Assembly: GCF_003634935.1 (NCBI RefSeq)
Contig: NZ_RBXO01000001.1
Location: 5,171,501 to 5,235,500, forward strand
Direction of reading: 5' to 3'
Length of the DNA: 64,000 nucleotides
Source: Saccharothrix australiensis
Lineage (GTDB): Bacteria; Actinomycetota; Actinomycetes; Mycobacteriales; Pseudonocardiaceae
Both the position numbers and the translations under genes were made by a program. Positions 26,944 through 35,953 of this stretch are shown piece by piece. How positions within the stretch are numbered: position 1 is the stretch's first letter; each line of letters opens with the position of its first letter. Under the pieces are notes generated by a model that saw only the letters and a program-made list of their open reading frames with translations, was not told the origin of the DNA and ran no database searches.

Positions 26944-27600
26944 GTGGATCTCTTCTCGCTTTCCTGGACGGTACTGCTGGCGGCGGTCGCCGACCTGTCG
27001 GACGAGGACTTCGCGCAGCCGTCCGGCTGCACCGGCTGGTTGGTGCGGGACCTGGTGTGCCACCTGGTCATCGACGCGCAGGACGTCCTGATCACCCTGG
27101 CCACGCCCACCGACGCCGAGCCCACCCGCGACGCGGTCACCTACTGGCAGGTGACCGACACGCCGCCGACCGGCGACGACCCGCTGGACGCGCTGACCGT
27201 CCGGCTGGCCGCCGCCTACGGCGACCCCGGCCTGCTGAAGTTCCACCTCGACGACGTCGGGCAGGCCGCCGGCCGCGCCGCGCGGCTCGCCGACCCCGCC
27301 GGCCGCGTCGGCACGCGCGACGTCGTCCTCACCGCGGGCGACTTCCTCTCCGCGTACGTCCTGGAGTGGACGCTGCACCACCTCGACCTGACCGCGCACC
27401 TCGCCGACGCCGCGCCGCCGCCCGCCGAGGGCCTCGCGCGGTCCCGCGCGGTGCTGGAGCAGATCGCCGGCACCGCGTTCCCCGCGTCGTTCTCCGACCG
27501 GGACGCGCTGCTGGTCGGCACCGGGCGGCGGCGGGCCACCGACGCGGAGCGCGCCGAGCTGGGCGGGTTGGCCGCGCGGCTGCCGTTCGTCATCGGCTGA
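26944..27600 (+). CDS. Maleylpyruvate isomerase N-terminal domain (DinB-like, mycothiol-dependent) family protein
   Basis: 218 residues from GTG 26944, directly after the repeat copy C. N-terminal four-helix-bundle signature SWTVLLAAVADLSDEDFAQP, then GCTGWLVRDLVCHLV (the conserved WxVxDLxxHL histidine) and YVLEWTLHHLDLTAHL (second His cluster). These make the metal site of MDMPI-fold proteins, which often use mycothiol as cofactor. Substrate unknown. Converges with the FHA gene through a shared terminator. Confidence 0.8.
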   Translation: MDLFSLSWTVLLAAVADLSDEDFAQPSGCTGWLVRDLVCHLVIDAQDVLITLATPTDAEPTRDAVTYWQVTDTPPTGDDPLDALTVRLAAAYGDPGLLKFHLDDVGQAAGRAARLADPAGRVGTRDVVLTAGDFLSAYVLEWTLHHLDLTAHLADAAPPPAEGLARSRAVLEQIAGTAFPASFSDRDALLVGTGRRRATDAERAELGGLAARLPFVIG

Positions 27601-27619
27601 GCACCCCACCGCACGCGCG

Positions 27620-27660
27620 CACCCCGCGACCTCAGTCCGCGATGGACAGGTCGCGGGGTG
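27620..27660. terminator. 13-bp hairpin at a convergent junction
   Basis: Arms 27620-27632 and 27648-27660 (CACCCCGCGACCT / AGGTCGCGGGGTG) are perfectly complementary around a 15-base loop. The right arm lies inside the last codons of the leftward FHA gene, so it serves both the rightward MDMPI-fold gene and the end of the seven-gene leftward operon. Confidence 0.65.
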
Positions 27661-28420
27661 TCAGGGTGGTCGAGCGCACCAGTTCCCGCAGCAGGTTGTC
27701 GTTGAGGGCGTTGCCGACCGGCTCGCCCACCTCCTCGCGGGTCAGGCAGGGCACGCCGCGGGCGGACAGGCGGTCGCGCACGACGCAGACCCGGTGCTCG
27801 ACCTTCTTCGCCGTCCAGCCCACGTGCGGCTGGAGCTGCGCCAGGCGCAGGGCGGCCTCCTTCCACGTGAGCGGCTTGGGGTTCGGCTCGTGGAGCAGGT
27901 AGTGCCACCCGAGCACGACCAGGATCAGGCGCTCGTCGGCGCTGAGCGGGTACGGCAGGGGCGGGTCGGTGACGTCCTCGTGCCGGGAGCGGGGCTGGTC
28001 GCCGTCGGGACCGGTCACGAACACCTCCAGCAGGTGCTCGCGCTCGCGCGAGCCCGGCACGTGCACCGGGGTGTAGCCCTCGGCCAGCGGCACCGCCTCC
28101 TCGTCGGCGAACAGCCACTGCGCGCGGGGCAGCCGGATGGGCCTGCGCCCGGTGTTGCGCAGCCACCAGCGCCCCCGGCGGTGGACCAGCTCGCCCTGCC
28201 TGCGGCTGACCTGCCGGTCGTCCTCGCCGAGGCAGACGTGCACGTCCGGGCGGTTGCGCCCGAAGTAGACGGTCCGGCTCTCGCGCGGGCCGACGGCGTA
28301 CCCGCCGCCGATGGCCAGGACGTGGATCGCGCCCGCGACCGCGCGCGGGACGCCGCGCGACAGGCTGTCGTGCCCCCTGGGCAGCAACAGCCCGCCCGCG
28401 TACTGCAGTTCCGGGTTCAC
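27632..28420 (-). CDS. FHA domain protein, last gene of the kinase-MoxR-DUF58 operon
   Basis: 262 residues from GTG 28420, preceded by GAGGAGAGCGGA. The FHA core is YFGRNRPDVHVCLGEDDRQV, then SRRQGELVHRRGRWWLRNTG, with the phosphothreonine-binding Arg and Ser-Arg present. The C-terminal ~110 residues (LSADERLILVVLGWHYLLHE, then WKEAALRLAQLQPHVGWTAK) look like a winged-helix-type module found on some actinobacterial FHA proteins. It starts 10 bases after the upstream degenerate kinase. Likely reads phosphothreonines made by the operon's active kinase (35954-37606). Confidence 0.88.
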   Translation of the reverse strand: MNPELQYAGGLLLPRGHDSLSRGVPRAVAGAIHVLAIGGGYAVGPRESRTVYFGRNRPDVHVCLGEDDRQVSRRQGELVHRRGRWWLRNTGRRPIRLPRAQWLFADEEAVPLAEGYTPVHVPGSREREHLLEVFVTGPDGDQPRSRHEDVTDPPLPYPLSADERLILVVLGWHYLLHEPNPKPLTWKEAALRLAQLQPHVGWTAKKVEHRVCVVRDRLSARGVPCLTREEVGEPVGNALNDNLLRELVRSTTLTPRDLSIAD

Positions 28421-28430
28421 TCCGCTCTCC

Positions 28431-29576
28431 TCACCTGCGGCAGACCGCACCTCGTACGCCTTTGGGGCGGCTCTCGACCACCCGGTCCCCCTTGGTGCCG
28501 CGGACCAGGAAGCAGTACTTGCGGCCCGCCTCCACCGACACCTTCTTGGCGCGGTTGCGTTCCGCCAGCAGGGTTTCGCCCTGCCCGCCCTCGACCCAGT
28601 ACACGACGGCGAAGAACAGCTTGTCGTCGTTCGCGGTCCACGTGAGGGACACCGCGTCGACGAGGTCGGTGGGCTCGTCGAGCACCACCTCGACCGGCGG
28701 CGCGGAGGTCGCCGACGACGGCGGCGGCGCGGGCGACGGCGGCGGTGCCGCGCGCTCCTCGGCACGTGGCCACGCGACGAACGCCACCAGCACCGCCAGC
28801 GCCACCGCCACGGCCGCCGCCGGCCACCACCGCCGGACCCGGCGGCGTGGTGGGCCCGCCGCGGGCGGCGCCTCGTCCGCCTGGAGCGACCGCTTCGCCG
28901 GGTCGGGCGCGAGGAGGCGGCCGATGGCCGTGGACAGCCCGACCGGCACGTCGGGCCGGCTGATCGCGGGCACGGGGTCGCCGAGCACGCGCAGGACCCG
29001 CTCGGCGGTCATCTCCCCGATCCGGCTGGGGTGCGGCGACTCGCCGGTCAGCGCGAAGTGCAGCACCGCGCCGAGGCCGTACAGGTCCGTGCGCGCGTCG
29101 GCCACGCCGGTGCGCAGCGTCTCCGGCGACACCCACTCGATGCCGTGCAGCGGGTCGCGCCGGAACGCCTGCCGCACGGCGATCCCGAAGTCCGCCAGCA
29201 CCGGCTCGCCCGTGCCGCGGAACAGCACGTTCGACGGGCTCACCCCGCCGTGCAGCACGTCGACCCGGCGGGCGGCGACGAGCGCCCGCGACAGCGCGCC
29301 GCCCAGCGCGGCGACCTCCTCCGGGGACAGCGGGCCCGCGCGCTCCACCCGCTTCGCCAGCGACTCGCCGCACAGCTCCATCCGCAGCGCGTGCCTGCCG
29401 TCCACCACCTCGACGCGCTCGACCGGCAGCACCGGCGCGGACAGCCTGGCGAGCCGGGCCCGGTCGCGCTCGACCGCGGCGAGCGTGCGCCGGTCGAACC
29501 TGCCGGGGAACACCTTCAGCGCGCTTCCCCCGACGGCGTAGACGTCGGCGACCGGGCCATGACCGAGCAGGTTCAT
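28431..29576 (-). CDS. Membrane-anchored Ser/Thr protein kinase-like protein with a degenerate catalytic loop (pseudokinase)
   Basis: 381 residues; its ATG overlaps the stop of the transglutaminase-like gene (ATGA). The kinase fold is recognisable: Gly loop LGHGPVADVY, Lys21 in ALKVFP, DFG at 129-131 (LADFGIAV), APE-like VSPETL and DLYGLGAVL. The catalytic loop reads LHGGVSPSN: the HRD aspartate is Gly111, although Asn116 is kept. The ATP/Mg residues may still bind nucleotide, but phosphotransfer should be impaired. A single membrane helix (WWPAAAVAVALAVLVAFVAW, ~260-280) is followed by an extracytoplasmic ~90-residue beta-rich domain with two Cys. Confidence 0.88.
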   Translation of the reverse strand: MNLLGHGPVADVYAVGGSALKVFPGRFDRRTLAAVERDRARLARLSAPVLPVERVEVVDGRHALRMELCGESLAKRVERAGPLSPEEVAALGGALSRALVAARRVDVLHGGVSPSNVLFRGTGEPVLADFGIAVRQAFRRDPLHGIEWVSPETLRTGVADARTDLYGLGAVLHFALTGESPHPSRIGEMTAERVLRVLGDPVPAISRPDVPVGLSTAIGRLLAPDPAKRSLQADEAPPAAGPPRRRVRRWWPAAAVAVALAVLVAFVAWPRAEERAAPPPSPAPPPSSATSAPPVEVVLDEPTDLVDAVSLTWTANDDKLFFAVVYWVEGGQGETLLAERNRAKKVSVEAGRKYCFLVRGTKGDRVVESRPKGVRGAVCRR

Positions 29577-31618
29577 CGAACCGCGAACACCGCCTTCAGC
29601 CGCGCGCCGACCGGCCGCCGCGCGAGGGCCAGGCGTACCTCCCGCACGGCCTCCCACGCGGCGGCCACGTCGCCGTCGTCCGCGCCCGCGCCCGACCACA
29701 GCGCCGCGTCCAGCCGGTGCGCCAGCCGGTGCAGGGTGTCCGCCACCGGGCCCTCGGACACCGCGGCGAGGTCGCGGGGCGTCATGCCGGGCGTGACCCG
29801 CGTGCCGTGCGCGCGCAGCCGGTCGCGCACCTCCCACCAGGCGGCGACCACGCCGCGCGGACCGGTGAGCCGCCTGCGCCGCCAGGTCCGGACCACCTTG
29901 GCCGCCGGGATCGCGACCAGGCCCAGCGCGAGCAGCGCCACCAGGCCGAGCGCGGCCCACGCCGCCAGCTCGCGGAAGTCGATGTCCGGCCCCGGCGTCG
30001 GCACCGGCTCGTCGGCGGGCAGCGGCGGGTCGGGCAGCTCGTCCTGCGGCGGCGGCAGGTCGGCCCGTGCCGCCGCGGTGACCTGCGCCAGCCCGGACCG
30101 GGCCGCCGCCGCGCCGCCCGCGCCGCCCGCCGGGTCGAGCGGGACCCAGCCGACACCGGCCACCGCGACCTCGGGCCACGCGAGCACGTCCCGGTTCCGC
30201 ACGACCACCCGGCCGTCGGGGGCGGGCGTCGGCGCGCGGTACCCGACGGCCAGCCGCGCCGGGATGCCGACGATCCGGGCCAGCACCACGTACGCGGCGG
30301 CGAACTGCTCGCTGGTGCCCCGCTTGGCGTCGAACAGGAACTCGCGCAGCTGGGGCCAGCCGCTGCCGGTCGGCAGCGGCTCACCCGTCGCGACCTTGTA
30401 CTCGCGGCTCAGGTACTGCTCCAGCACGAGCGCGCTGCGGAAGGTCGGGCGCGCGCCGCCGGTGGCCTCGCGCGCCAGCTCGGCGACGCGGGGCGGGACG
30501 ATGCCGAGGTCGCCCGGTGCGAACTCGGCGGACACGCCCGCGTCGCGCAGCCGGTCGGGGTCGACCCGCGGCTCCCACCACCGCAGGTCGTACTCCACCC
30601 GCCCGGTGCGGCCCGGCGACAGCAGCGCACCGGTGGCCTCGTCGACCAGCGGCGCGATGCCGTCGACCGACGCGGGCATGGCCTGGCTGGGCACCCACGG
30701 CCCGTCGCCGGGGACGGTGAGCCGCGCGGAGTGCGACTCCGTCGGCACGGTCACCCCGGCCGGCGGCCCGATGCCCACGCCGAGCCTGCGGTACCGGTCG
30801 GCCGGGGTCCAGGTGACGCCGTCGAACCCGTCCAGCACCACCAGCCGCCAGCGGTCGACCGGTGCGTCGCCCGTGTAGCTGAACACCTCCGCGTCCGGGT
30901 CGGACAGCCGCGCCGCGACCTCGCCCAGCGGGCTGGTGGTGCGCGGCAGCGGCGCGTGGGCGGCCTGCGTCCGCCGGAGCGAGAACGCCGGTCCGGGGTC
31001 GACCGCCGCCACGGCCACCCCGGCGACGAGGCACAGCGCGACCGTGGGCACGACCGCCGAGCGCGCCCACGAGGCGAGCAGGCAGGCGGCCACCAGGGCG
31101 TAGCCGAACGCGACCAGCACCGCCACCGCGCCCGACACCGCGACGAACGCCTGGCTCAGCGCGAGCAGCGCGAGGCTCGGCGTGACCGCCACCGCCGGCC
31201 ACCGCAGCAGCTCGACCCCCAGCACCGCGGTCAGCAGCACCAGCAGGGGCACGAACAGCAGCAGTTCGGCGTCCGGCCGCACCGGCCACGTCGACTGGAG
31301 GGTGAGCTGCCAGGAGTCGGTGACGCCCGCGGCCAGCGCGCGCAGGCTCGCCGCCGTCGGCAGGCCGTGGAACGTCGTGCGGAACAGCGACACCTCGACC
31401 AACGCCACCGCGCCCGCCACGAGCGCGAGCACGGGGCGCACCGGGAGGAGCGCGGGCACGCGGGCGCACAGCTCCACGACGGCGTAGCAGGCCACCAGCA
31501 CCGCCGCGATCGGCGGCGCCAGCGCCCACAGGCCGAACACCGGCGCGAACAGCAGGCCCGCCACCGCCCCGGCGGCGAGCACGCACAGCGCCCGGCCCCT
31601 CATCACCCGCCCCCTCAT
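29573..31618 (-). CDS. TgpA-like transglutaminase-domain membrane protein with lost catalytic Cys and His
   Basis: 681 residues; ATG 31618 overlaps the DUF58 stop. Six N-terminal membrane helices (~8-205), an extracytoplasmic region, a transglutaminase-like core (~400-500), a further membrane helix (~545-565) and a cytoplasmic DUF4129-like tail. The usual catalytic Cys motif (GxCEQFA) reads GTSEQFA, with Ser436. The usual His motif (AHAWPEV) reads DVLAWPEV, with Leu479. Only the Asp of WVPLDP (Asp495) remains. The fold seems conserved while the triad is gone, so a structural or binding role is likelier than peptidase/transglutaminase catalysis. Confidence 0.88.
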   Translation of the reverse strand: MRGRVMRGRALCVLAAGAVAGLLFAPVFGLWALAPPIAAVLVACYAVVELCARVPALLPVRPVLALVAGAVALVEVSLFRTTFHGLPTAASLRALAAGVTDSWQLTLQSTWPVRPDAELLLFVPLLVLLTAVLGVELLRWPAVAVTPSLALLALSQAFVAVSGAVAVLVAFGYALVAACLLASWARSAVVPTVALCLVAGVAVAAVDPGPAFSLRRTQAAHAPLPRTTSPLGEVAARLSDPDAEVFSYTGDAPVDRWRLVVLDGFDGVTWTPADRYRRLGVGIGPPAGVTVPTESHSARLTVPGDGPWVPSQAMPASVDGIAPLVDEATGALLSPGRTGRVEYDLRWWEPRVDPDRLRDAGVSAEFAPGDLGIVPPRVAELAREATGGARPTFRSALVLEQYLSREYKVATGEPLPTGSGWPQLREFLFDAKRGTSEQFAAAYVVLARIVGIPARLAVGYRAPTPAPDGRVVVRNRDVLAWPEVAVAGVGWVPLDPAGGAGGAAAARSGLAQVTAAARADLPPPQDELPDPPLPADEPVPTPGPDIDFRELAAWAALGLVALLALGLVAIPAAKVVRTWRRRRLTGPRGVVAAWWEVRDRLRAHGTRVTPGMTPRDLAAVSEGPVADTLHRLAHRLDAALWSGAGADDGDVAAAWEAVREVRLALARRPVGARLKAVFAVR

Positions 31619-32751
31619 CGCGCGACCACCGTCTGCCAGCGCAGCGTCGCGTCCAGCGCGTCCGTCGCGCGCAGCACCCGCACCCCCGGCACCTGCGGCG
31701 CGGCGGAGTCCAGCGCGACCACGACGACGTCCACGTACCGGGGGCGCAGCGCGGCGAGCGCGGAGCGGTCCTCCGGCGCGGCGACCGGCGAGACCACCAC
31801 GAGCATCCCGCCGCCGCCGTGCGCCAGCGCGGCGGGCACGAGCGGCAACCCGGTCCGCGCGGTCCGGTCCACCACGCACAGCTCGTCCAGGAACCGCCGG
31901 ACCGCGCCCGACCCCGGTGTCGCGCCGACGTCGAGACCGCCCGACGCGACCAGCCGGCACCGGTGCTCCTCCTGGGCCGCCGCGACCACCAGGGACGCGG
32001 TCAGCTCGACGGCCTCCTCGAACCCCGGTTCCGCCGGGATCTCCCGGCGGTTGTCCAGCAGCACCGTGAACTGCGGCTGGTGCGGGTCGGCGTAGTCCCG
32101 GATCATCAGCTTCCCGGTCTTCGCCGTCGCCTTCCAGTGCAGGTGGCGCACCTCGTCGCCGGGCACGTACTCGCGCACCTCGCGGACGTCCAGCGACCCG
32201 CGCGGCGAGGTCTCGGTGGCCGCGCCGTCGTGGTGGTGCAGCGGGAGGCCGCCCGCGACGGACCGCACCGGGTGCGTGCGCGGGTAGACCCACAGCGTCG
32301 TCGTGCCGCCCAGGAACAGCTCGGACCGGCTGAGCCCGAGCGCGTCGGCCCGGCGCAGGCTCAGCGGACCCACCTCGTGCTTGCCGCGCCGCCCGGTCGG
32401 CAGCTCGTTCAGGTAGGACTGCTCCGCGCCGGGCGCGAGCGAGCGGACGGCGACGGTCAGCGTGAAGTCGCCCACCCGGTCGACCGCGGTGAAACCGTGC
32501 TGCCGCCGCGCGGCCGGGTTGTGGACGCGCAGCGTGATCCCCGCCCGGCCGCCGCGCTCGACGCGGTCGCGGAACAGCTCCCGGTGGACGTCCACGCGGG
32601 GCCGCCGCGCCGCCACCAGCACCGCCGCGACGACCGCGCCCACCGCGATCGCGCCGAGCGCGAGCGGCAGCGGGTGGCCGGCCGCCAGGCCGAGCGCCAC
32701 CAGCAGGGCCGCGGCCACGAGCGTGCCCGCGCCGCGCCGGGTCAGCCGCAT
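31615..32751 (-). CDS. DUF58 domain protein
   Basis: 378 residues. Two N-terminal membrane helices (TLVAAALLVALGLAAGHPLP, LALGAIAVGAVVAAVLVAA), then a beta-rich region and the DUF58 signature DVREVREYVPGDEVRHLHWK followed by TGKLMIRDYADP. A vWA-like C-terminal half contains FTVLLDNRREIP. DUF58 proteins are regular partners of MoxR AAA ATPases. Starts two bases after the MoxR stop and overlaps the next gene by ATGA, so all three are coupled. Confidence 0.93.
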   Translation of the reverse strand: MRLTRRGAGTLVAAALLVALGLAAGHPLPLALGAIAVGAVVAAVLVAARRPRVDVHRELFRDRVERGGRAGITLRVHNPAARRQHGFTAVDRVGDFTLTVAVRSLAPGAEQSYLNELPTGRRGKHEVGPLSLRRADALGLSRSELFLGGTTTLWVYPRTHPVRSVAGGLPLHHHDGAATETSPRGSLDVREVREYVPGDEVRHLHWKATAKTGKLMIRDYADPHQPQFTVLLDNRREIPAEPGFEEAVELTASLVVAAAQEEHRCRLVASGGLDVGATPGSGAVRRFLDELCVVDRTARTGLPLVPAALAHGGGGMLVVVSPVAAPEDRSALAALRPRYVDVVVVALDSAAPQVPGVRVLRATDALDATLRWQTVVAR

Positions 32752-32753
32752 GG

Positions 32754-33734
32754 TCAGCCCCCCGAGGCGCCGGCGACGGGCACCGGGATCTTGGCCAGCA
32801 GGTCCCGCACGACGTCCTCGGCCGTGCGCTGCCGCAGCTCGGCGTCGGGGGTGAGGATCAGGCGGTGGTCCAGCACCGGGTGCGCGACCTGCTTGATGTC
32901 GTCCGCCGTCACGAACTCCCGCCCGTGCGTCGCGGCGATGCCCTGCGCCGCACGGATGAGGGCGATGCTGCCGCGCGGGCTCGCGCCGTACCGGACGTCC
33001 GAGTACTGCCGGGTCGCGGAGGTGAGGGTCGCCGCGTACCGCACGAGGGCGGTGTCGATGCGGATGCCGCGCACCTGCGCCACGGCGTTCTGGAGGGTCG
33101 GGATGTCCACCACCGGCGGCAGTTCGTCCGGGTCGACCCCCGCGCGGTCGCTGATGATCACCATCACCTCGGCGTCCAGGTCCGGGTACCCCATCCGCAG
33201 CCGCATCAGGAACCGGTCGAGCTGCGCCTCCGGCAGCCGGTAGGTGCCCGCCATCTCGATCGGGTTCTGCGTGGCGATCACCAGGAACGGCGTCGGCACC
33301 TCGTGGCGCACCGCGTCGACCGTGACCCGCCGCTCGGACATCACCTCCAGCATCGCCGACTGGGTCTTCGGCGTGCCGCGGTTGATCTCGTCCGCGAGCA
33401 CCACGTTGGCGAACACGCCGCCGGGGTGGAACACGAACTTCTCGTCGTTCTGGTGGTAGACCTGCACACCGGTGATGTCGCCGGGCAGCAGGTCGGGCGT
33501 GAACTGGATGCGGTTCCAGGTGCCGCCGATGCTGCGCGCCAGGCACCGGGCGAGCGTGGTCTTGCCGATGCCCGGCACGTCCTCGAACAGCAGGTGCCCC
33601 TCGCACAGCAGGGCTGCCACGGCCAGCCGCACGACCTCCGGCTTGCCGCGCACCACGCGCTGCACGTTCGCGGCGATCCGCTCGTAGACCTCGCCGGCCT
33701 GGGTCACGTGTGTGGTCAAGGCTGTCACTTCCAA
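32754..33734 (-). CDS. MoxR family AAA+ ATPase
   Basis: 326 residues. Walker A EDVPGIGKTTLARCLA, Walker B VLADEINRGTPKTQSAML, sensor 1 FLVIATQNPIE, arginine finger region LPEAQLDRFLMRL, and a C-terminal lid (ASPRGSIALIRAAQG). MoxR proteins act as chaperone-like remodelers that mature vWA/DUF58 partners, here the adjacent gene. The start overlaps the end of the Fn3 gene by 10 bases. Confidence 0.95.
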   Translation of the reverse strand: MEVTALTTHVTQAGEVYERIAANVQRVVRGKPEVVRLAVAALLCEGHLLFEDVPGIGKTTLARCLARSIGGTWNRIQFTPDLLPGDITGVQVYHQNDEKFVFHPGGVFANVVLADEINRGTPKTQSAMLEVMSERRVTVDAVRHEVPTPFLVIATQNPIEMAGTYRLPEAQLDRFLMRLRMGYPDLDAEVMVIISDRAGVDPDELPPVVDIPTLQNAVAQVRGIRIDTALVRYAATLTSATRQYSDVRYGASPRGSIALIRAAQGIAATHGREFVTADDIKQVAHPVLDHRLILTPDAELRQRTAEDVVRDLLAKIPVPVAGASGG

Positions 33735-35905
33735 GTGATTCTGTTGGACTCGATGACTTCCTGGCGCGACTCGGTCAGCACCGTGACCCAGACCCTCTCA
33801 CCGGGCACGTCGTAGTTCAGCTTGTTGTAGACCGCGGCCCCGGTGGCGTCGGTCGTGAACGGCTCGGTCCGGACGTCGAGGGTGGAGTTGGAGCTGAGCC
33901 TGAGCAAGTAGGTCGTGTTGGGGTCGAGCCCCGACATCGTGGCGTTCACCCAGGCGCACGCCGGCGGGTGGCAGCGGTCCGTCTGGGACGGCCCGCCCTG
34001 CTCGATGTGGGCACTGGCGGTCTTCGGCTTCTCGTCCCGGATGGAAATGGAGGCGGCTTCGCCGTCGAGGAGCTGCCCGTCCGGCGTCCTGGTCACCGCG
34101 TGCACGGTGAACGTGTACGCGGTGGCGGCCTCCAACTGCTTGTACTTGGCCTCGGTCGCGGTCACCTGCCGCGTCCCCTGGCCGGTGGCGGCGACGACGT
34201 AGTGCACCAGCGTCCCGCCGTTGAGCGCCGGTTGGCCCCAGCTCACCGTGACGTCCCGCGTCGGCCGGTCGTCGGGGTCGTAGCTCGCCTTGAGCCCGAC
34301 CGGCGGCGCGGCGGGCGAGACCGGCGCGACCGGGACCACCGGGTTGGCCGACGTGCCCGGACCCGCGCCCACCTGGTTGGTGGCGGCCACCGTGATGACG
34401 TACCGCTCGCCGTTGACCAGGCCCTCGACGACCGCCTGGCGCTGGTCGCCGCCGACCGGGAAGGACCCGCTCCCGCCACCGCCCTGCCAGGACACCAGGT
34501 AGGACGTGATCGGGGCCCGGTTGTCCGGCGCCTCGCCCCAGGTGACGGTCGCCGACCCGTTGCCGGCCTGCGCCAGGACCGACGGCGGCGCGCCCGGCCG
34601 GCCCGCCGGCACCGGGGCCGGTGGCGGCGGCGGTGTCGTCCGGTCCTGCCGGTCGGGCTCGCGCTGGTCGGTGGCGCGCTGGTCGGTGCCGCGCTGGTCG
34701 GGGTGCTGCCGGCCGGGCAGCGGGTCGCGCCGCCCGTTGCCCGGCGTGGGCACGCCGACGTCCGGCTCGGACGTGTCGTCGGGCGGCTGCGGTTGCGACT
34801 GCGGGGTGGCGGCCTGCTTCCCGGACACGTCGACGTCCCGCACCCTGCCGTCCTCGGCGACCACCAGGACCTGGGTGCCGTCGGAGTCCTCGACGTAGAC
34901 CCGCCGGTCCTCGCCCTGGGACAGCCGCGGCTCGCCTTGGTCGCGCTTGACCGGCTTCTCGTCGCGCCGCGCGCCGTCCGGGCCGAAGGTGAGCACCGTG
35001 CCCTGCTTGCGTTCCACCAGGGCGACCACGTCGCCGGTCGACACCGGGCCGTCGTAGTCGCCGGCGGGCAGCGGGACCGTGACCGCCGCCGCCGCGGGCC
35101 GCGCGTCCGGGTCGACCAGGACCAGGTTGCGCCGGATCGGGTCGAGGATCGCCACCCGGCCGCCCAGGTCCCTGGCGGCGGGCCGGGAGTTCGGCGACAG
35201 CGAGACGCCCAGCGCCTTGCCCGGTCCCAGGACGCCGTTGTCGACCGTGTGCAGCGAGCCGGTGAACAGGTCGACGAACGCGGGACGCCCGCCCACGACG
35301 GTCAGCGCGCCCGCGTGGTCGGCGGGCGCGGAGACCGGGCAGCCGGACAGCTCGACGGCGGACCGCGCGATGGTGCAGATCGAGCCGACACCGGTGCGGT
35401 GCAACCACATCGTGCCGTCGTCGGTCACCACCGGGTTGCCGATGGGCCCGCCCGCGGCGATCGTCGCGGTCGGGTCGCCGAGGCGGACCACCTTGCCCGC
35501 CCCGCGGTACACCGCGTACGGGCCGCCGACCACCTCGATGCCCAACGGGTGCTCGTCGGCGGGCGCGGGGACGGAGCCCTGCGGCGACAGCGTCGCCTTG
35601 TCGAACGGCGTGATCCGGCCCTGGCCGACGACGAAGGCGCGGGTGTCGCCCTGGAGCACCTGGCTGCCCACCTCGGCGTCCACCGGCAACCGCGCGTCGA
35701 CGTTCGCGGTGCCGCCGTCGATGTGGAACACCACGCCCAGCACGGAGTTGTACACCCAGTGGCCGGTCGTGGTGAACGCCGCGGCGGACAGCGGGCGGGT
35801 GGCCCCGGTCAGCGTGGCCACCAGCACCGCGGCGCAGAGCACCGCCACCAGGGCGTACGGCCCGCCCTTGCGTGACGCCGAACGCGTGATGATCACGAGA
35901 GGCAA
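33725..35905 (-). CDS. Fibronectin type III domain membrane-anchored protein with beta-propeller-like region
   Basis: 726 residues. One N-terminal membrane anchor (~18-44, YALVAVLCAAVLVATLTGAT). Then a ~330-residue region of repeating short beta units (VVGGPYAVYRGAGKVVRLGD, GNPVVTDDGTMWLHR, VVGGRPAFVDLFTGSLHTVD), suggesting a propeller. A disordered Pro/Asp/Gln/Arg-rich linker follows (~400-460), then two Fn3 domains (PGAPPSVLAQAGNGSATVTW, ITSYLVSWQ; PVGLKASYDPDD, VTVSWGQPALNGG). A last Cys-containing domain has DRCHPPACAW. Most of it should lie outside the membrane; it may sense or bind envelope polymers. Confidence 0.85.
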   Translation of the reverse strand: MPLVIITRSASRKGGPYALVAVLCAAVLVATLTGATRPLSAAAFTTTGHWVYNSVLGVVFHIDGGTANVDARLPVDAEVGSQVLQGDTRAFVVGQGRITPFDKATLSPQGSVPAPADEHPLGIEVVGGPYAVYRGAGKVVRLGDPTATIAAGGPIGNPVVTDDGTMWLHRTGVGSICTIARSAVELSGCPVSAPADHAGALTVVGGRPAFVDLFTGSLHTVDNGVLGPGKALGVSLSPNSRPAARDLGGRVAILDPIRRNLVLVDPDARPAAAAVTVPLPAGDYDGPVSTGDVVALVERKQGTVLTFGPDGARRDEKPVKRDQGEPRLSQGEDRRVYVEDSDGTQVLVVAEDGRVRDVDVSGKQAATPQSQPQPPDDTSEPDVGVPTPGNGRRDPLPGRQHPDQRGTDQRATDQREPDRQDRTTPPPPPAPVPAGRPGAPPSVLAQAGNGSATVTWGEAPDNRAPITSYLVSWQGGGGSGSFPVGGDQRQAVVEGLVNGERYVITVAATNQVGAGPGTSANPVVPVAPVSPAAPPVGLKASYDPDDRPTRDVTVSWGQPALNGGTLVHYVVAATGQGTRQVTATEAKYKQLEAATAYTFTVHAVTRTPDGQLLDGEAASISIRDEKPKTASAHIEQGGPSQTDRCHPPACAWVNATMSGLDPNTTYLLRLSSNSTLDVRTEPFTTDATGAAVYNKLNYDVPGERVWVTVLTESRQEVIESNRITWK

Positions 35906-35953
35906 CCTATCCGTGTGGTCCGGGACCGGTCCCCGGCTCTGCTACCTGCGGGT

